18,726 nucleotides of DNA from JAAAOZ01 sp964496595 (GTDB taxonomy: Bacteria > Chloroflexota > Anaerolineae > B4-G1 > SLSP01). The stretch is from positions 1-18,726 of the forward strand of contig CAZCAI010000095.1 in NCBI GenBank assembly GCA_964496595.1, read 5' to 3'. Below are positions 1 to 7,131 of this stretch, in pieces. The notes below the pieces were generated by a model, which saw nothing but the letters and a program-made list of their open reading frames with translations, was not told the DNA's origin and made no database searches. The translations under genes and the position numbers were made by a program. Each line of letters opens with the position of its first letter. Position 1 is the stretch's first letter.

Positions 1-16
1 CGGTCGCTTGGCGCGT

Positions 17-46
17 TAGCGCCTGTCTCAGGACTTCAGTCCGGGA
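17..46. repeat. Terminal inverted repeat, left copy
   Basis: These 30 bases are the exact reverse complement of 18697-18726 at the other end of the window. The core GGACTTCAGTCC is itself a hairpin (GGACT/AGTCC with a 2-base loop), and a second small hairpin, GGCGC-GTTA-GCGCC, overlaps it at 10-23. Palindromes built on GACTTCAGTC are of the dispersed, REP-like type. I read this as one copy of a high-copy chromosomal repeat at which the assembled fragment ends, rather than as the end of a defined element. Confidence 0.85.
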
Positions 47-244
47 ATAAGAGCCTTAGTTGGATCGTCATCTGGTCGGGTCGTCGTCCTCCGATGTGTA
101 GCCGCCTCACATCATAAATCATTTTGGGTAGGTTTCCAGTCTAAACGCCCGTTGCATTAGTTGGTAGCTGTGATAGACTTGATTTTGTTGGGCCGTCTAG
201 GGGATTCCAGAAATTAAAACCTTCCCAAAAAACCGATGTTTATT

Positions 245-272
245 GTAGAGACGCAAGATTTTGCGTCTCTAC
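245..272. repeat. Palindromic interspersed repeat
   Basis: GTAGAGACGCAA is followed by a 4-base spacer (GATT) and then the perfect reverse complement TTGCGTCTCTAC, giving a 12-bp stem. There is no gene on either side to which it could serve as a terminator with a U-run. Its form is that of a dispersed REP/MITE-type palindrome; copies elsewhere in the genome would be expected but cannot be seen here. Confidence 0.75.
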
Positions 273-279
273 TGGGAGG

Positions 280-306
280 TTGATTTTCCTGTAAATGCCC
301 TATTAT
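280..306 (+). promoter_or_regulatory. Possible sigma-70 promoter, weak
   Basis: TTGATT (280-285) and TATTAT (301-306) resemble -35 and -10 boxes upstream of the 373-783 gene, but the 15-base spacing is short. This is only the best candidate between the hairpin repeat and the gene. Confidence 0.25.
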
Positions 307-322
307 TTCAACCGCTTTAAAC

Positions 323-363
323 AAAAGAGGAAAGGAAGAGGAAAGGAAAGGAAAGGAAGAGGA
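323..363 (+). repeat. Polypurine (GGAAA/GGAAGA)n tract
   Basis: There are 41 uninterrupted purines made of GGAAA and GGAAGA units, ending 9 bases before the ATG of the first gene. The last GAGG (359-362) can act as the ribosome binding site, while the rest offers several Shine-Dalgarno-like sequences in a row. Homopurine mirror-like tracts can form triplex DNA and are prone to slippage; which of these matters here is unknown. Confidence 0.85.
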
Positions 364-372
364 TAGATCGAA

Positions 373-783
373 ATGGATATTGAAAAACGTTACAAGTTAT
401 TGCGCTTTATCGCGACGGTATTCAAAATCGTCGCGTGGATTGTGTTAGTCGTCGGGCTGTTGGCCTCGACCGGGGCGTTGGTGCTTTCGCTAACCGGTGG
501 GTTGTTCAGCGCCGGGGATATGGGGCCGATCGGGCCTCGGTTCGTCACGCCGGTGATGTTGGGCGCGCCGGCCTTTGTGATTGGGGTGTTGATCACGCTG
601 TTGAATTTCTGCACGTGGTACGCCGCCGGCGCGATTATCACGCTCTTCATTGCCATCGAGGAAAATACCCGCGCCACCGCCACGTGGCTCGAATCGCAAC
701 CGCGGGCCACCACACCCACGCCGCCGACTTACGATCCGGCGGTGCTGCAAACCCCGCCGCCACCTTCGATTCGGCAGGTGTAG
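373..783 (+). CDS. Small membrane protein of unknown function
   Basis: The 136-residue product is not recognised. A basic N-terminus (MDIEKRYK) leads into a long hydrophobic segment at about residues 12-45, a Gly/Pro-rich linker, and a second hydrophobic stretch at about 60-95 that could be one or two membrane passes. The C-terminal third is hydrophilic and Pro/Thr-rich (TPTPPTYDP, PPPPS), so it is probably an exposed tail. The ATG follows a purine-rich tract containing GAGG about ten bases upstream. The gene is monocistronic, converges on purA and is followed by a strong hairpin terminator. Composition is like its neighbours, with no sign of damage. It looks like a small DUF-type integral membrane protein; I cannot propose a role. 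Confidence 0.75.
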   Translation: MDIEKRYKLLRFIATVFKIVAWIVLVVGLLASTGALVLSLTGGLFSAGDMGPIGPRFVTPVMLGAPAFVIGVLITLLNFCTWYAAGAIITLFIAIEENTRATATWLESQPRATTPTPPTYDPAVLQTPPPPSIRQV

Positions 784-817
784 CGCTTCGCCTGGCGATA
801 CAGTTTCCGTAACACCA

Positions 818-854
818 ACAGGGCACGGATAGATCTCCGTGCCCTGTCGATTTT
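818..854 (+). terminator. Rho-independent terminator
   Basis: A perfect 12-bp stem (ACAGGGCACGGA / TCCGTGCCCTGT, 6-base loop) is followed on the plus strand by CGATTTT, so it ends the 373-783 transcript. An outer 7-bp pair (CGCCTGG 789-795 with CCAGGCG 855-861) may extend it. On the minus strand no U-run follows the hairpin, so termination of purA here would be weaker. Confidence 0.8.
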
Positions 855-871
855 CCAGGCGATGATCGACT

Positions 872-2185
872 TTAGTCGGCCTTGTCCTCCGGCGTCTCTG
901 CGGGCACAAGGATCATCTCATCGCGCGCGGGGCCGACGCCGATAAAGGTGATGGGCGCGCCGATCAGCGCCGCGACGCGCTCCAGGTAGGCGCGCGCGCT
1001 TGTGGGCAGCGCATCGCGCTCCCGCACCTCGCGGATGTCCTCATTCCAGCCCGGCAACTCCTCGTAGATGGGGTGGGTGTTAGCCAGCACATCCATCCCC
1101 CACTCGGCGGGGAAGCGGGTGTAGCGCTCGCCCTCGCCCTCGTAGGCCACGGCGATCTTGAGCGAGTCCAGCCCGCTGAGGACGTCCAACTTCGTCAACG
1201 CGATCTCCGTCAGGCCGTTGACCTGGACCGCGTGCCGGAGGATGGGAATATCCAACCAGCCGCAGCGCCGGGGACGTCCCGTGGTCACGCCGAACTCGTG
1301 GCCGATCTCGCGGAGGTGCTCGCCGACCTCGTCCTCCAGCTCGGTGGGGAACGGCCCGCCGCCGACGCGGGTGGTGTAGGCCTTGGCGACGCCCACCACG
1401 CGCGTGACTTCCCGTGGCCCGAAGCCCAAACCCGTCAGCGCGCCGCCGCTGATGGGCGAGGAGCTAGTGACGTAAGGGTAGGAGCCGAAGGTCAGATCTA
1501 AGAGCATCCCCTGCGCGCCCTCGCACAGCACATCTTGCCCCTCGGCCAACGCATCGCCCAGGAAAGCGGCGCCATCGACTAAGTAGGGGGCCAGACGCTC
1601 CGAGGCCTCTTGCATCTCCTCGACGATGGGGCCAACCAGGCGTGGATCCAGCTCGTAGAGGCGGATCAGCCGCTCGTTGTGGATCTCCACCAGATGGCGC
1701 ACGACTTCGGCGAAGGTCGCCGGATCGCGCATCTGGCCGGCGCGCAGTCCGATGCGACGCGCTTTGTCCGCGTAGGTGGGGCCGATCCCGCGCTTGGTCG
1801 TGCCGATGGCCTGCTGGCCGCGCTGCGTCTCGGATGCGCCATCCAAGGCGCGATGCGTCGGCAGGATGAGATGCGCGCCGGCGGCGATCTTGAGCCGCTC
1901 CGGCGTCACCGTGATGCCGATTTCGTCCAGTGCGTCCAACTCCTCGAGCAAGCGCAACGGATTGACAACCGTTCCCGCCCCAATCAGGCAGACGACATCG
2001 GTATGGAGAATGCCGGACGGCACGAGGTGCAATCCCAGCTCGCGCCCCTCTGCCACGACGGTGTGGCCGGCGTTGTCGCCCCCGTTGTAGCGGGCCACAA
2101 TATCGGCCTGGGCGGCGAAATAATCGACGACGCGCCCTTTTCCCTCATCTCCCCACTGGGTTCCAACGATAATAGTAACTGGCAT
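872..2185 (-). CDS. purA: Adenylosuccinate synthase
   Basis: This cytosolic enzyme joins aspartate to IMP using GTP to make adenylosuccinate, the first committed step from IMP to AMP. The 437-residue protein is full length for the family. The N-terminal GTQWGDEGKG signature covers residues 8-17, with catalytic Asp13 and Lys17, and GHT provides His41. GTTKRGIGP (about 128-136), AYTTRVGGGPFPTE and TTGRPRRCGWLD are further family blocks. The ATG at 2185 has AAGGAG seven bases upstream and is preceded by a good promoter at 2236-2264. It is transcribed alone, facing the small membrane protein gene. There is nothing unusual in the protein; identification is very secure. Confidence 0.97.
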   Translation of the reverse strand: MPVTIIVGTQWGDEGKGRVVDYFAAQADIVARYNGGDNAGHTVVAEGRELGLHLVPSGILHTDVVCLIGAGTVVNPLRLLEELDALDEIGITVTPERLKIAAGAHLILPTHRALDGASETQRGQQAIGTTKRGIGPTYADKARRIGLRAGQMRDPATFAEVVRHLVEIHNERLIRLYELDPRLVGPIVEEMQEASERLAPYLVDGAAFLGDALAEGQDVLCEGAQGMLLDLTFGSYPYVTSSSPISGGALTGLGFGPREVTRVVGVAKAYTTRVGGGPFPTELEDEVGEHLREIGHEFGVTTGRPRRCGWLDIPILRHAVQVNGLTEIALTKLDVLSGLDSLKIAVAYEGEGERYTRFPAEWGMDVLANTHPIYEELPGWNEDIREVRERDALPTSARAYLERVAALIGAPITFIGVGPARDEMILVPAETPEDKAD

Positions 2186-2211
2186 GTGATTTCTCCTTGA
2201 AAATTAGGAAA

Positions 2212-2280
2212 TTAGTTAAAAGTTACAAGTTATGGGTTAAAAGTTGTCCCCCGTCGAATGTCAAGAGTCTAAAAGTCTAT
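2212..2280. repeat. GTTAAAAGTTA-type direct repeat module, copy 1
   Basis: Degenerate AAAAGTT/GTTAAAAGTT units recur at about 7-20 base intervals. The same order of units (GTTAAAAGTTA, GTTgAAAGTTG, GATGTCAAaAGTC) occurs at 15150-15220, also directly upstream of a minus-strand gene. Both copies carry TTGACA on the minus strand. Confidence 0.6.
2236..2264 (-). promoter_or_regulatory. Probable sigma-70 promoter of purA
   Basis: On the minus strand a perfect TTGACA (2264-2259) and TTTAAC (2241-2236, four of six consensus bases) are separated by 17 bases, with the purA start about 50 bases further on. Both boxes lie inside a repeated AAAAGTT-type module that also occurs upstream of the DUF554 gene, so the promoter may be supplied by the repeat. 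Confidence 0.5.
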
Positions 2281-2377
2281 TGTTAAACCCGTGCCTTTTG
2301 GACATATTTTGAACGTATTCTCAGCTTGTGCGAGAAAAACGGGGATCTGCGATTCCCTTGGAGCGAGAATGGGAAAG
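2278..2377 (+). repeat. MITE-like element, copy 1
   Basis: This is about 100 bp, aligning with the reverse complement of 5372-5516 and with 18564-18667. Shared landmarks in order are ATTGTTAAACCC, ACATATTTTGAACG, CAGCTTGTGCGAGAAAAAC and CTTGGAGCGAGAATGGG. The last is one terminal inverted repeat; the opposite end is missing or diverged. It fills the gap between the end of the histidine kinase gene and purA. Confidence 0.75.
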
Positions 2378-2385
2378 CGCTAAGT

Positions 2386-4860
2386 CTAAAGTTCGGTGTC
2401 GGGCACCTGGCCGGAGACCTTCAGGGGCAGGATGATGTAGAATTGGCTGCCGGGGCAGGTCTTTTCGTCGCGACCGGGACTTTCGGCCCAGATGCGCCCG
2501 CCGTGTGCTTCGATAATCCCCTCGGTGATGGCCAACCCCAGTCCGGTCCCGCCGCCCTTGAAGCCGGTCTCGCTGCGCGAATGGTAGAGAATGTCCTCCG
2601 TGCTGCCAAATTTGTGAAAGATCTGGGATAGCATCGTCGATTTGATGCCAATCCCGGTATCGCTGAAGATCAGCTTCAGCACCCGGTCGCCGTCGAGCGT
2701 GAGCACCTCGCCGCTGACCGTGATACTTCCGCCGTCGGGCGTGTATTTGATGGCGTTGCTAATCAGGTGATGGAAGGCCTTGGTGAGGGCCTCCTCATCC
2801 GCCTCGATGCTTGGCAGAGCGGCTAAGTTTTCGGTGGCGAAGGTGAGTCGTCGTGCTTCTAAGGTGGTCTCAAGCTCCTCGTATAGCGTGGCGATTAGCG
2901 GCGCAATCGAGAGCGATGTGGGGCGCAGCATCAACGAGCGACTGTCGATGGCGGCCATATCCAACATCTTATCGATGATGTGCTGCAGGTCGCAGGCACT
3001 GGCGTTGAGATGGGTAATCATCTGCTGATAGCGCGGTTGCTCCATCAACTTCGTGTCGGTGAGCAGCAATTGGCTGTAACCGCTCAGGATGGTCAGCGGC
3101 GTGCGCAACTCGTGCGAGGCGATGTCGATGAAGTAGCTCTTGGAGCGATCTAGATTTTCCAACTCCTCGTAGGCGCGTTGCAACTCGACGGTGCGCGCCT
3201 TGACCTTGGCCTCCAGATCGCGGTTCAGTTCGGTGATCTCCTCGTAGAGATGGGCGTTTTGCAGGGCGATAGCCGCGTAGCCCGCAAAGGTGTTGGCAAA
3301 GGTGATTTCCTCTTCTGTGTAGGGGGTCGGGGTCTCCCGCGTCAGCGAGAGCATGCCCAAAATCTCATCCTCGTGAATCAGCGGCACGCCGATCCAACTG
3401 AGCGCCGGGAGCAGATCGTCTAAGAAGTACCAATCCGTGCGCTGCAATACGTTGGGCACGGTCAAGGGGCCGCGCGTCTGTCGTATTTCATCGAAGACGT
3501 CGCCCGGTCGAATCGGCACGCGGCGGCCCTGGGCTGCGTGGCCTTCTGGGAACCCCCGGGCGGCGACAATCTTCAATTCCTCGGCCTCGCACAACATCAC
3601 CAGGCCGCGATCGTAGGGGACGACGGCGTGTAACTGTTCTAAGATCAGAGAGAGTACCTGGCTCAAATTCAGCGTGCGGGTGAGCGCCCGCCCCACGTTG
3701 TGTAAGGTCTCGGCTAACTGGCGGCGCGTCTTCTCCGCTTCGAACAGAGCGATGTTTTGAATCGCGATGGCCGTCTGATTCGCCAGCAATTGCAATAGAT
3801 GCCGATCCTCGTCGGGGAAGGCATTCTCGCGGTCGCTCTGAATATCCAAGACGCCGAGCAGGTGATGGCCCACCTTAAGCGGAAGCGCCAACTCCGCGCG
3901 GTAGGGCCGGCGGAGCATCGCATCGGTGAAGAGCGCGGAGGTCGCGCCGGCGGTGTGATGCGCGGCCTGGCGGCGCTTCGCAGCCCAGCCGACGATGCCA
4001 TAGCCCATCGGGATGCGCGCGCCAGGCTGGCGCTCGGCGTAGGCGGCGTTCCCGGCCTGCGCTCGGACGATCAACTCGTTGGTGTTCTCATCTAACAGAA
4101 AGATGCTGAGATTGGTGTATTGATAGCGTTGTTGGATGAGTTCCGTGATTTGGGTGAGCAGCTTTTGACGATCTATGACGCCCGCAATATGCCGCACAAT
4201 CTGGATAACCGTGTCTAGCTGCTCGGAGCAGTGAGCCAGCGCTTGCCGTTGTTGCATGGCCTCCGCTTGATTTTGGATCAGGCGCTCATTGACGCGCCGC
4301 CGCAGGAAATGTATAAAAGTTCCAATGATGGTTGCGGCTAACATCCACAGCCCTAATTCTTTCCATAGGGTTTCTGAGAGATTGGGTAATCCAAACACGA
4401 CCCAGCTTACCCATACGAGCAGGCCGAAGAGCGCAAACCACCGGGTCGAAAGGAAAGCTATGCCGGCCGTGGGGAGCAAAATTACCAGCCCGACCATCCG
4501 CAAGGGTTGCTCGGTGAGTCCCAAGTAGTGCAGGCTGTTGATTAAGGCTATCCCACAAATCAGGGCCAAGATGGGATCGACCCACTTGGCTTTCACGGAG
4601 CGATAGCTGAGAAATACAAATAATCCAAAGCAGACGAGGCTGGATAGACCGGCGATAATCTCCATCGGGCGCGCCTTGCCTGCCGGTAAGGTGAGACTGT
4701 AGATGATGACCGCGAGGAGGTAGTAGCCGGAGGATGCCAGGGCCAGCCCGGGTAAAATTTCTAAGAGGGTCTTTTCTATCTGCGATTGGATCTCGGCGGA
4801 GGGGGACGAAAATAAATTCCAGCCTATTTTAGTCAGTGACTTATCCCGTAGGTTACTCAT
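2386..4860 (-). CDS. Membrane GAF-domain sensor histidine kinase
   Basis: The 824-residue protein begins with a hydrophobic region of several membrane segments (about residues 33-185), followed by two GAF-type sensor domains (about 212-370 and 385-545), a short coiled coil (LNRDLEAKVKARTVELQRAY, 545-564) and a complete kinase core. The H-box SHELRTPL places the phospho-accepting His at about 583. The N-box is HHLISNAIKYTPDGG (Asn702), the G1 box DTGIGI is at 734-739, the F-box is IFHKFG, and the G2 box GGGTGLGL is at 769-776. It should autophosphorylate and pass phosphate to a response regulator, but no regulator lies nearby, so it is an orphan kinase. Its ATG overlaps the cdd stop (ATGA, 4857-4860) and has no clear ribosome binding site, which suggests translational coupling. 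The signal sensed is unknown. Confidence 0.93.
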   Translation of the reverse strand: MSNLRDKSLTKIGWNLFSSPSAEIQSQIEKTLLEILPGLALASSGYYLLAVIIYSLTLPAGKARPMEIIAGLSSLVCFGLFVFLSYRSVKAKWVDPILALICGIALINSLHYLGLTEQPLRMVGLVILLPTAGIAFLSTRWFALFGLLVWVSWVVFGLPNLSETLWKELGLWMLAATIIGTFIHFLRRRVNERLIQNQAEAMQQRQALAHCSEQLDTVIQIVRHIAGVIDRQKLLTQITELIQQRYQYTNLSIFLLDENTNELIVRAQAGNAAYAERQPGARIPMGYGIVGWAAKRRQAAHHTAGATSALFTDAMLRRPYRAELALPLKVGHHLLGVLDIQSDRENAFPDEDRHLLQLLANQTAIAIQNIALFEAEKTRRQLAETLHNVGRALTRTLNLSQVLSLILEQLHAVVPYDRGLVMLCEAEELKIVAARGFPEGHAAQGRRVPIRPGDVFDEIRQTRGPLTVPNVLQRTDWYFLDDLLPALSWIGVPLIHEDEILGMLSLTRETPTPYTEEEITFANTFAGYAAIALQNAHLYEEITELNRDLEAKVKARTVELQRAYEELENLDRSKSYFIDIASHELRTPLTILSGYSQLLLTDTKLMEQPRYQQMITHLNASACDLQHIIDKMLDMAAIDSRSLMLRPTSLSIAPLIATLYEELETTLEARRLTFATENLAALPSIEADEEALTKAFHHLISNAIKYTPDGGSITVSGEVLTLDGDRVLKLIFSDTGIGIKSTMLSQIFHKFGSTEDILYHSRSETGFKGGGTGLGLAITEGIIEAHGGRIWAESPGRDEKTCPGSQFYIILPLKVSGQVPDTEL

Positions 4861-5276
4861 TTCTTAGATTCTCTTGGCAGATTTTTAACCGAGAAGCTCT
4901 CTGGCAATAAGGCTTCTATTGTGTGCTCGTGGTAACTCCCATCCAGGCGTGCGATGAAGACCGGAACGTCGGGGGCGGCGAATTCGCGAATCACCTGCCG
5001 GCACGATCCGCATGGCGAGCCGGCGTTGGCGGTCACGACGGCCACCGCCGCGATCGCGCTCGCGCCCTCCGAGATCGCTTTGGCGACTGCCACGCGCTCG
5101 GCGCACAACGTGAGGGGATAGACGGCGTTCTCGACGTTGCAGCCGGTGACGATGCGTCCCTCCTCGGTCAGGACGGCGGCGCCCACCCGGTAATTGGAAT
5201 ATGGCGCGTAGGCGCGCTCACGGGCCGTAATCGCGGCAGCGATCAATTCCTCGGCGACGATGTCAGAGCGCTTCAT
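4857..5276 (-). CDS. cdd: Cytidine deaminase
   Basis: This zinc enzyme hydrolytically deaminates cytidine and deoxycytidine to uridine and deoxyuridine in pyrimidine salvage. The 139-residue protein matches the short tetrameric form. GCNVENAVYPLTLCAE gives the CAE triplet with zinc ligand Cys58 and catalytic Glu60, and SPCGSC supplies Cys89 and Cys92. NYRVGAAV and the C-terminal LLPESF are also typical. I chose the ATG at 5276, which has AAGGAG eight bases upstream; a GTG at 5285 sits only one base from that site and is unlikely. The stop overlaps the kinase start by four bases. glmU lies 268 bp upstream across a repeat, so cdd probably has its own promoter. Confidence 0.95.
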   Translation of the reverse strand: MKRSDIVAEELIAAAITARERAYAPYSNYRVGAAVLTEEGRIVTGCNVENAVYPLTLCAERVAVAKAISEGASAIAAVAVVTANAGSPCGSCRQVIREFAAPDVPVFIARLDGSYHEHTIEALLPESFSVKNLPRESKK

Positions 5277-5310
5277 TTGGCACACTCCTTGTAACTAGTC
5301 AGTAGATTGA

Positions 5311-5344
5311 GCGGATGAGGCAGATTTGGATCTGCTTCATCCGC
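5311..5344. repeat. Long hairpin between glmU and cdd
   Basis: A 15-bp stem (GCGGATGAGGCAGAT with ATCTGCTTCATCCGC, one G-U or mismatch position) closes a 4-base loop. It lies about 25 bases upstream of the cdd ribosome binding site. No U-run follows on either strand, so it is not a standard terminator. It may be an RNA leader structure of cdd or one more interspersed palindrome. Confidence 0.65.
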
Positions 5345-5371
5345 CGGATCAGAATACTATTCCGACCCTAT

Positions 5372-5516
5372 GGCTTTCCCATTCTCGCTCCAAGGGGATC
5401 GCCAGCCCCCCGTTTTTCTTGCGCAAGCTAAAAACATGTTCAAAGTATGCCCAGGAGGCGCGGATTTAGCAATCCGCTTGGAGCGAATGGAGTGAAATTA
5501 CAAAATGGGAAAACCC
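5372..5516 (-). repeat. MITE-like element, fullest copy
   Basis: This 145-bp stretch starts GGCTTTCCCATTCTCGCTCC and ends with the near reverse complement of it (GGAGCGAAT, then AATGGGAAAACCC after an insertion of roughly 17 bases), so it has imperfect terminal inverted repeats. TA flanks both sides (CCTA before, TAAT after), which could be a target-site duplication. In reverse complement it contains both partial copies at 2278-2377 and 18564-18667. There is no coding capacity, so any movement would depend on a transposase elsewhere. Confidence 0.7.
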
Positions 5517-5544
5517 TAATCCCGCCCCACATCCTCTTGGCGTG

Positions 5545-6930
5545 TCAGGCGTCATCGGATGTCTCTTCCTCTTCTTTCTCTTGTTGCTCCGTCTTGCGAA
5601 TGCGAGCCGGGACTCCGTAGGCGATGGCGCCCGCCGGCACATCGTGGGTCACGACCGAGCCGGCGCCGATTTTCGCCCCCGCGCCGATGTGCACCGGCGC
5701 GACTAGCATCGTATCGGAGCCGATGAATGCCCCCTTGTCGATGACGGTCGGATGCTTGCGCTCGCCATCGTAATTGCACGTGATCGTCCCCGCGCCGATG
5801 TTGACCGCCTCGCCGACCTCGGCATCGCCCAGGTAGCTGAAGTGGCCCATCTTGGCGCCCGGCCCCAGCGTGCTGTTCTTCATCTCGCCGAAGTTGCCCA
5901 TGTGCGCGCCCTCGCACATCCGCGCGCCCTTGCGCAGATGCCCAAAGGGGCCGATGTCCGTGTCATCTTCCATCACGGCATGCTCCAGCACCGAGGCCAC
6001 CACCCGGCAGCGCTGGCCGAGCGTGCAGTGCTCGATGATCGCGTGCGGCCCGATCTCGCAATCCTCGCCGATGGTCGTCGCGCCGCGCAGGTGCGTGTTG
6101 GCGTGGATGACCGTATCGCGCCCGATGGTCACCTCCGGCCCGATGGTGATCGTCGCAGGATCCATCAGCGTCACGCCGCTGAGCATCCAGTCGCGATTGA
6201 TGCGCTGGCGTAGCATCGCCTCGGCGGCGGCCAAATCCACGCGCGTGTTGATGCCCAACGTCTCGGCGGGATCGGCGGCGGTCACACTGACGATGGGTTG
6301 CCGGGCGCGGGAGGCCATCCCGATGAGATCGGTGAGGTATAACTCGCCCTTGTTGGCGCTGGGCTTCAGCTTGGGCAGATGCTCCCACAGAAAATCGGCA
6401 TCGAACACGTAGACGCCGACGTTCAGCTCGCGTATTTCTCGCTCGCGCGGGGAGGCCTCCGCCTCCTCGATGATACTCAACACGCGATTATCCGCATCCC
6501 GCAAGATGCGACCAAAGCCGCGCGGATTCTCGCGGATCACTGTGAGCAGCCCGACGGCGGCCTGGGTTTCGGCCTGCCGCTGGACCAACTCGCGCAGCGT
6601 CTCCAGTTCGAGTAGCGGCATATCGCCGTAGAGCACCAGCACCTGATCGCAGTGCTCCTCTAACATCTCGCGCGTTTGGAGCACGGCGTGGCCCGTGCCC
6701 AGGCGTTCCGTCTGGCGCACATAACGCGCGCGCGCGCCGGCCCAGGCCCGAATTTCATCCTCGGTCTCCGGCCCGACGACCAGCACCGGCGGTTCGGGCG
6801 CCAGCTCGGCGGCCAGATCCAAGGTGTAACCCAACATCGGGCGTCCGCCCACCGAATGGAGCACCTTGGAGGTTTTGGATTTAAAGCGCGTGCTTTTCCC
6901 GGCGGCTAAGGCAACAACGGATAGCGTCAT
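5545..6930 (-). CDS. glmU: Bifunctional UDP-GlcNAc pyrophosphorylase / GlcN-1-P acetyltransferase
   Basis: GlmU acetylates glucosamine-1-phosphate and then transfers UMP to it, producing UDP-GlcNAc for peptidoglycan and other envelope polymers. The 461-residue protein has an N-terminal nucleotidyltransferase domain (about 1-228) with LAAGKSTRFKSKTSKVLH at 8-25, GTGHAV and YGDMPLL. A C-terminal left-handed beta-helix follows, with hexapeptide repeats and the acetyltransferase blocks GHFSYLGDAEVG, NIGAGTITCNYDG and FIGSDTMLVAPV. The catalytic-type His of GHFSYLGD is present. The ATG at 6930 is preceded by AAGGAGA and gives the normal family N-terminus; an ORF extending to 6984 runs upstream of the ribosome binding site and is rejected. 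The tail is acidic (QQEKEEEETSDDA). Confidence 0.96.
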   Translation of the reverse strand: MTLSVVALAAGKSTRFKSKTSKVLHSVGGRPMLGYTLDLAAELAPEPPVLVVGPETEDEIRAWAGARARYVRQTERLGTGHAVLQTREMLEEHCDQVLVLYGDMPLLELETLRELVQRQAETQAAVGLLTVIRENPRGFGRILRDADNRVLSIIEEAEASPREREIRELNVGVYVFDADFLWEHLPKLKPSANKGELYLTDLIGMASRARQPIVSVTAADPAETLGINTRVDLAAAEAMLRQRINRDWMLSGVTLMDPATITIGPEVTIGRDTVIHANTHLRGATTIGEDCEIGPHAIIEHCTLGQRCRVVASVLEHAVMEDDTDIGPFGHLRKGARMCEGAHMGNFGEMKNSTLGPGAKMGHFSYLGDAEVGEAVNIGAGTITCNYDGERKHPTVIDKGAFIGSDTMLVAPVHIGAGAKIGAGSVVTHDVPAGAIAYGVPARIRKTEQQEKEEEETSDDA

Positions 6931-6948
6931 AAAGGTCTCCTTACATAT

Positions 6949-6954
6949 ATTATA
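6949..6954 (-). promoter_or_regulatory. Possible -10 box of glmU
   Basis: A perfect TATAAT lies on the minus strand 18 bases before the glmU ATG, but no good -35 box is found 16-19 bases upstream. The implied transcript would start almost at the ribosome binding site. The match could be chance in an AT-rich spot. Confidence 0.3.
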
Positions 6955-7017
6955 CGAGTTTGGCGTTGGGGAGGTTTTATCCACGCATCCAGAACTTCAC
7001 AAATTCTCAGTTTCTTA

Positions 7018-7105
7018 TGAGGCACAACGCACTTTTGGGCTTGGCGCCCCGCATATATTGCACGAGGTAGCGCCTTTCTTTAAAGTTCAAGTGCGTTGCA
7101 CCTTA
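7018..7105. repeat. Imperfect inverted repeat element
   Basis: Arms AGGCACAACGCACT (7020-7033) and AGTGCGTTGCACCT (7090-7103) are inverted with 12 of 14 matches, and the inner part (GGCGCC and GCGCC) adds further pairing. There is no U-run and no coding. The form is that of a small MITE or REP-like element in the gene-free stretch upstream of glmU. Confidence 0.55.
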
Positions 7106-7131
7106 GTCTGATCAGAAAATTAAACAGCTAC

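Larger units (their letters stand above)
47..372. other. Gene-free leader with repeats
   Basis: I find no convincing coding frame, tRNA or rRNA here. The stretch holds a 12-bp-stem hairpin repeat (245-272), a weak promoter candidate (280-306) and an uninterrupted purine tract (323-363) just before the first gene. The bases from 47 to 240 show nothing I can name. Confidence 0.6.

Noticed and set aside
6931..6984. N-terminal extension of GlmU
   Set aside because: The extension lies upstream of a good ribosome binding site, is unlike GlmU N-termini, and includes a probable -10 box.
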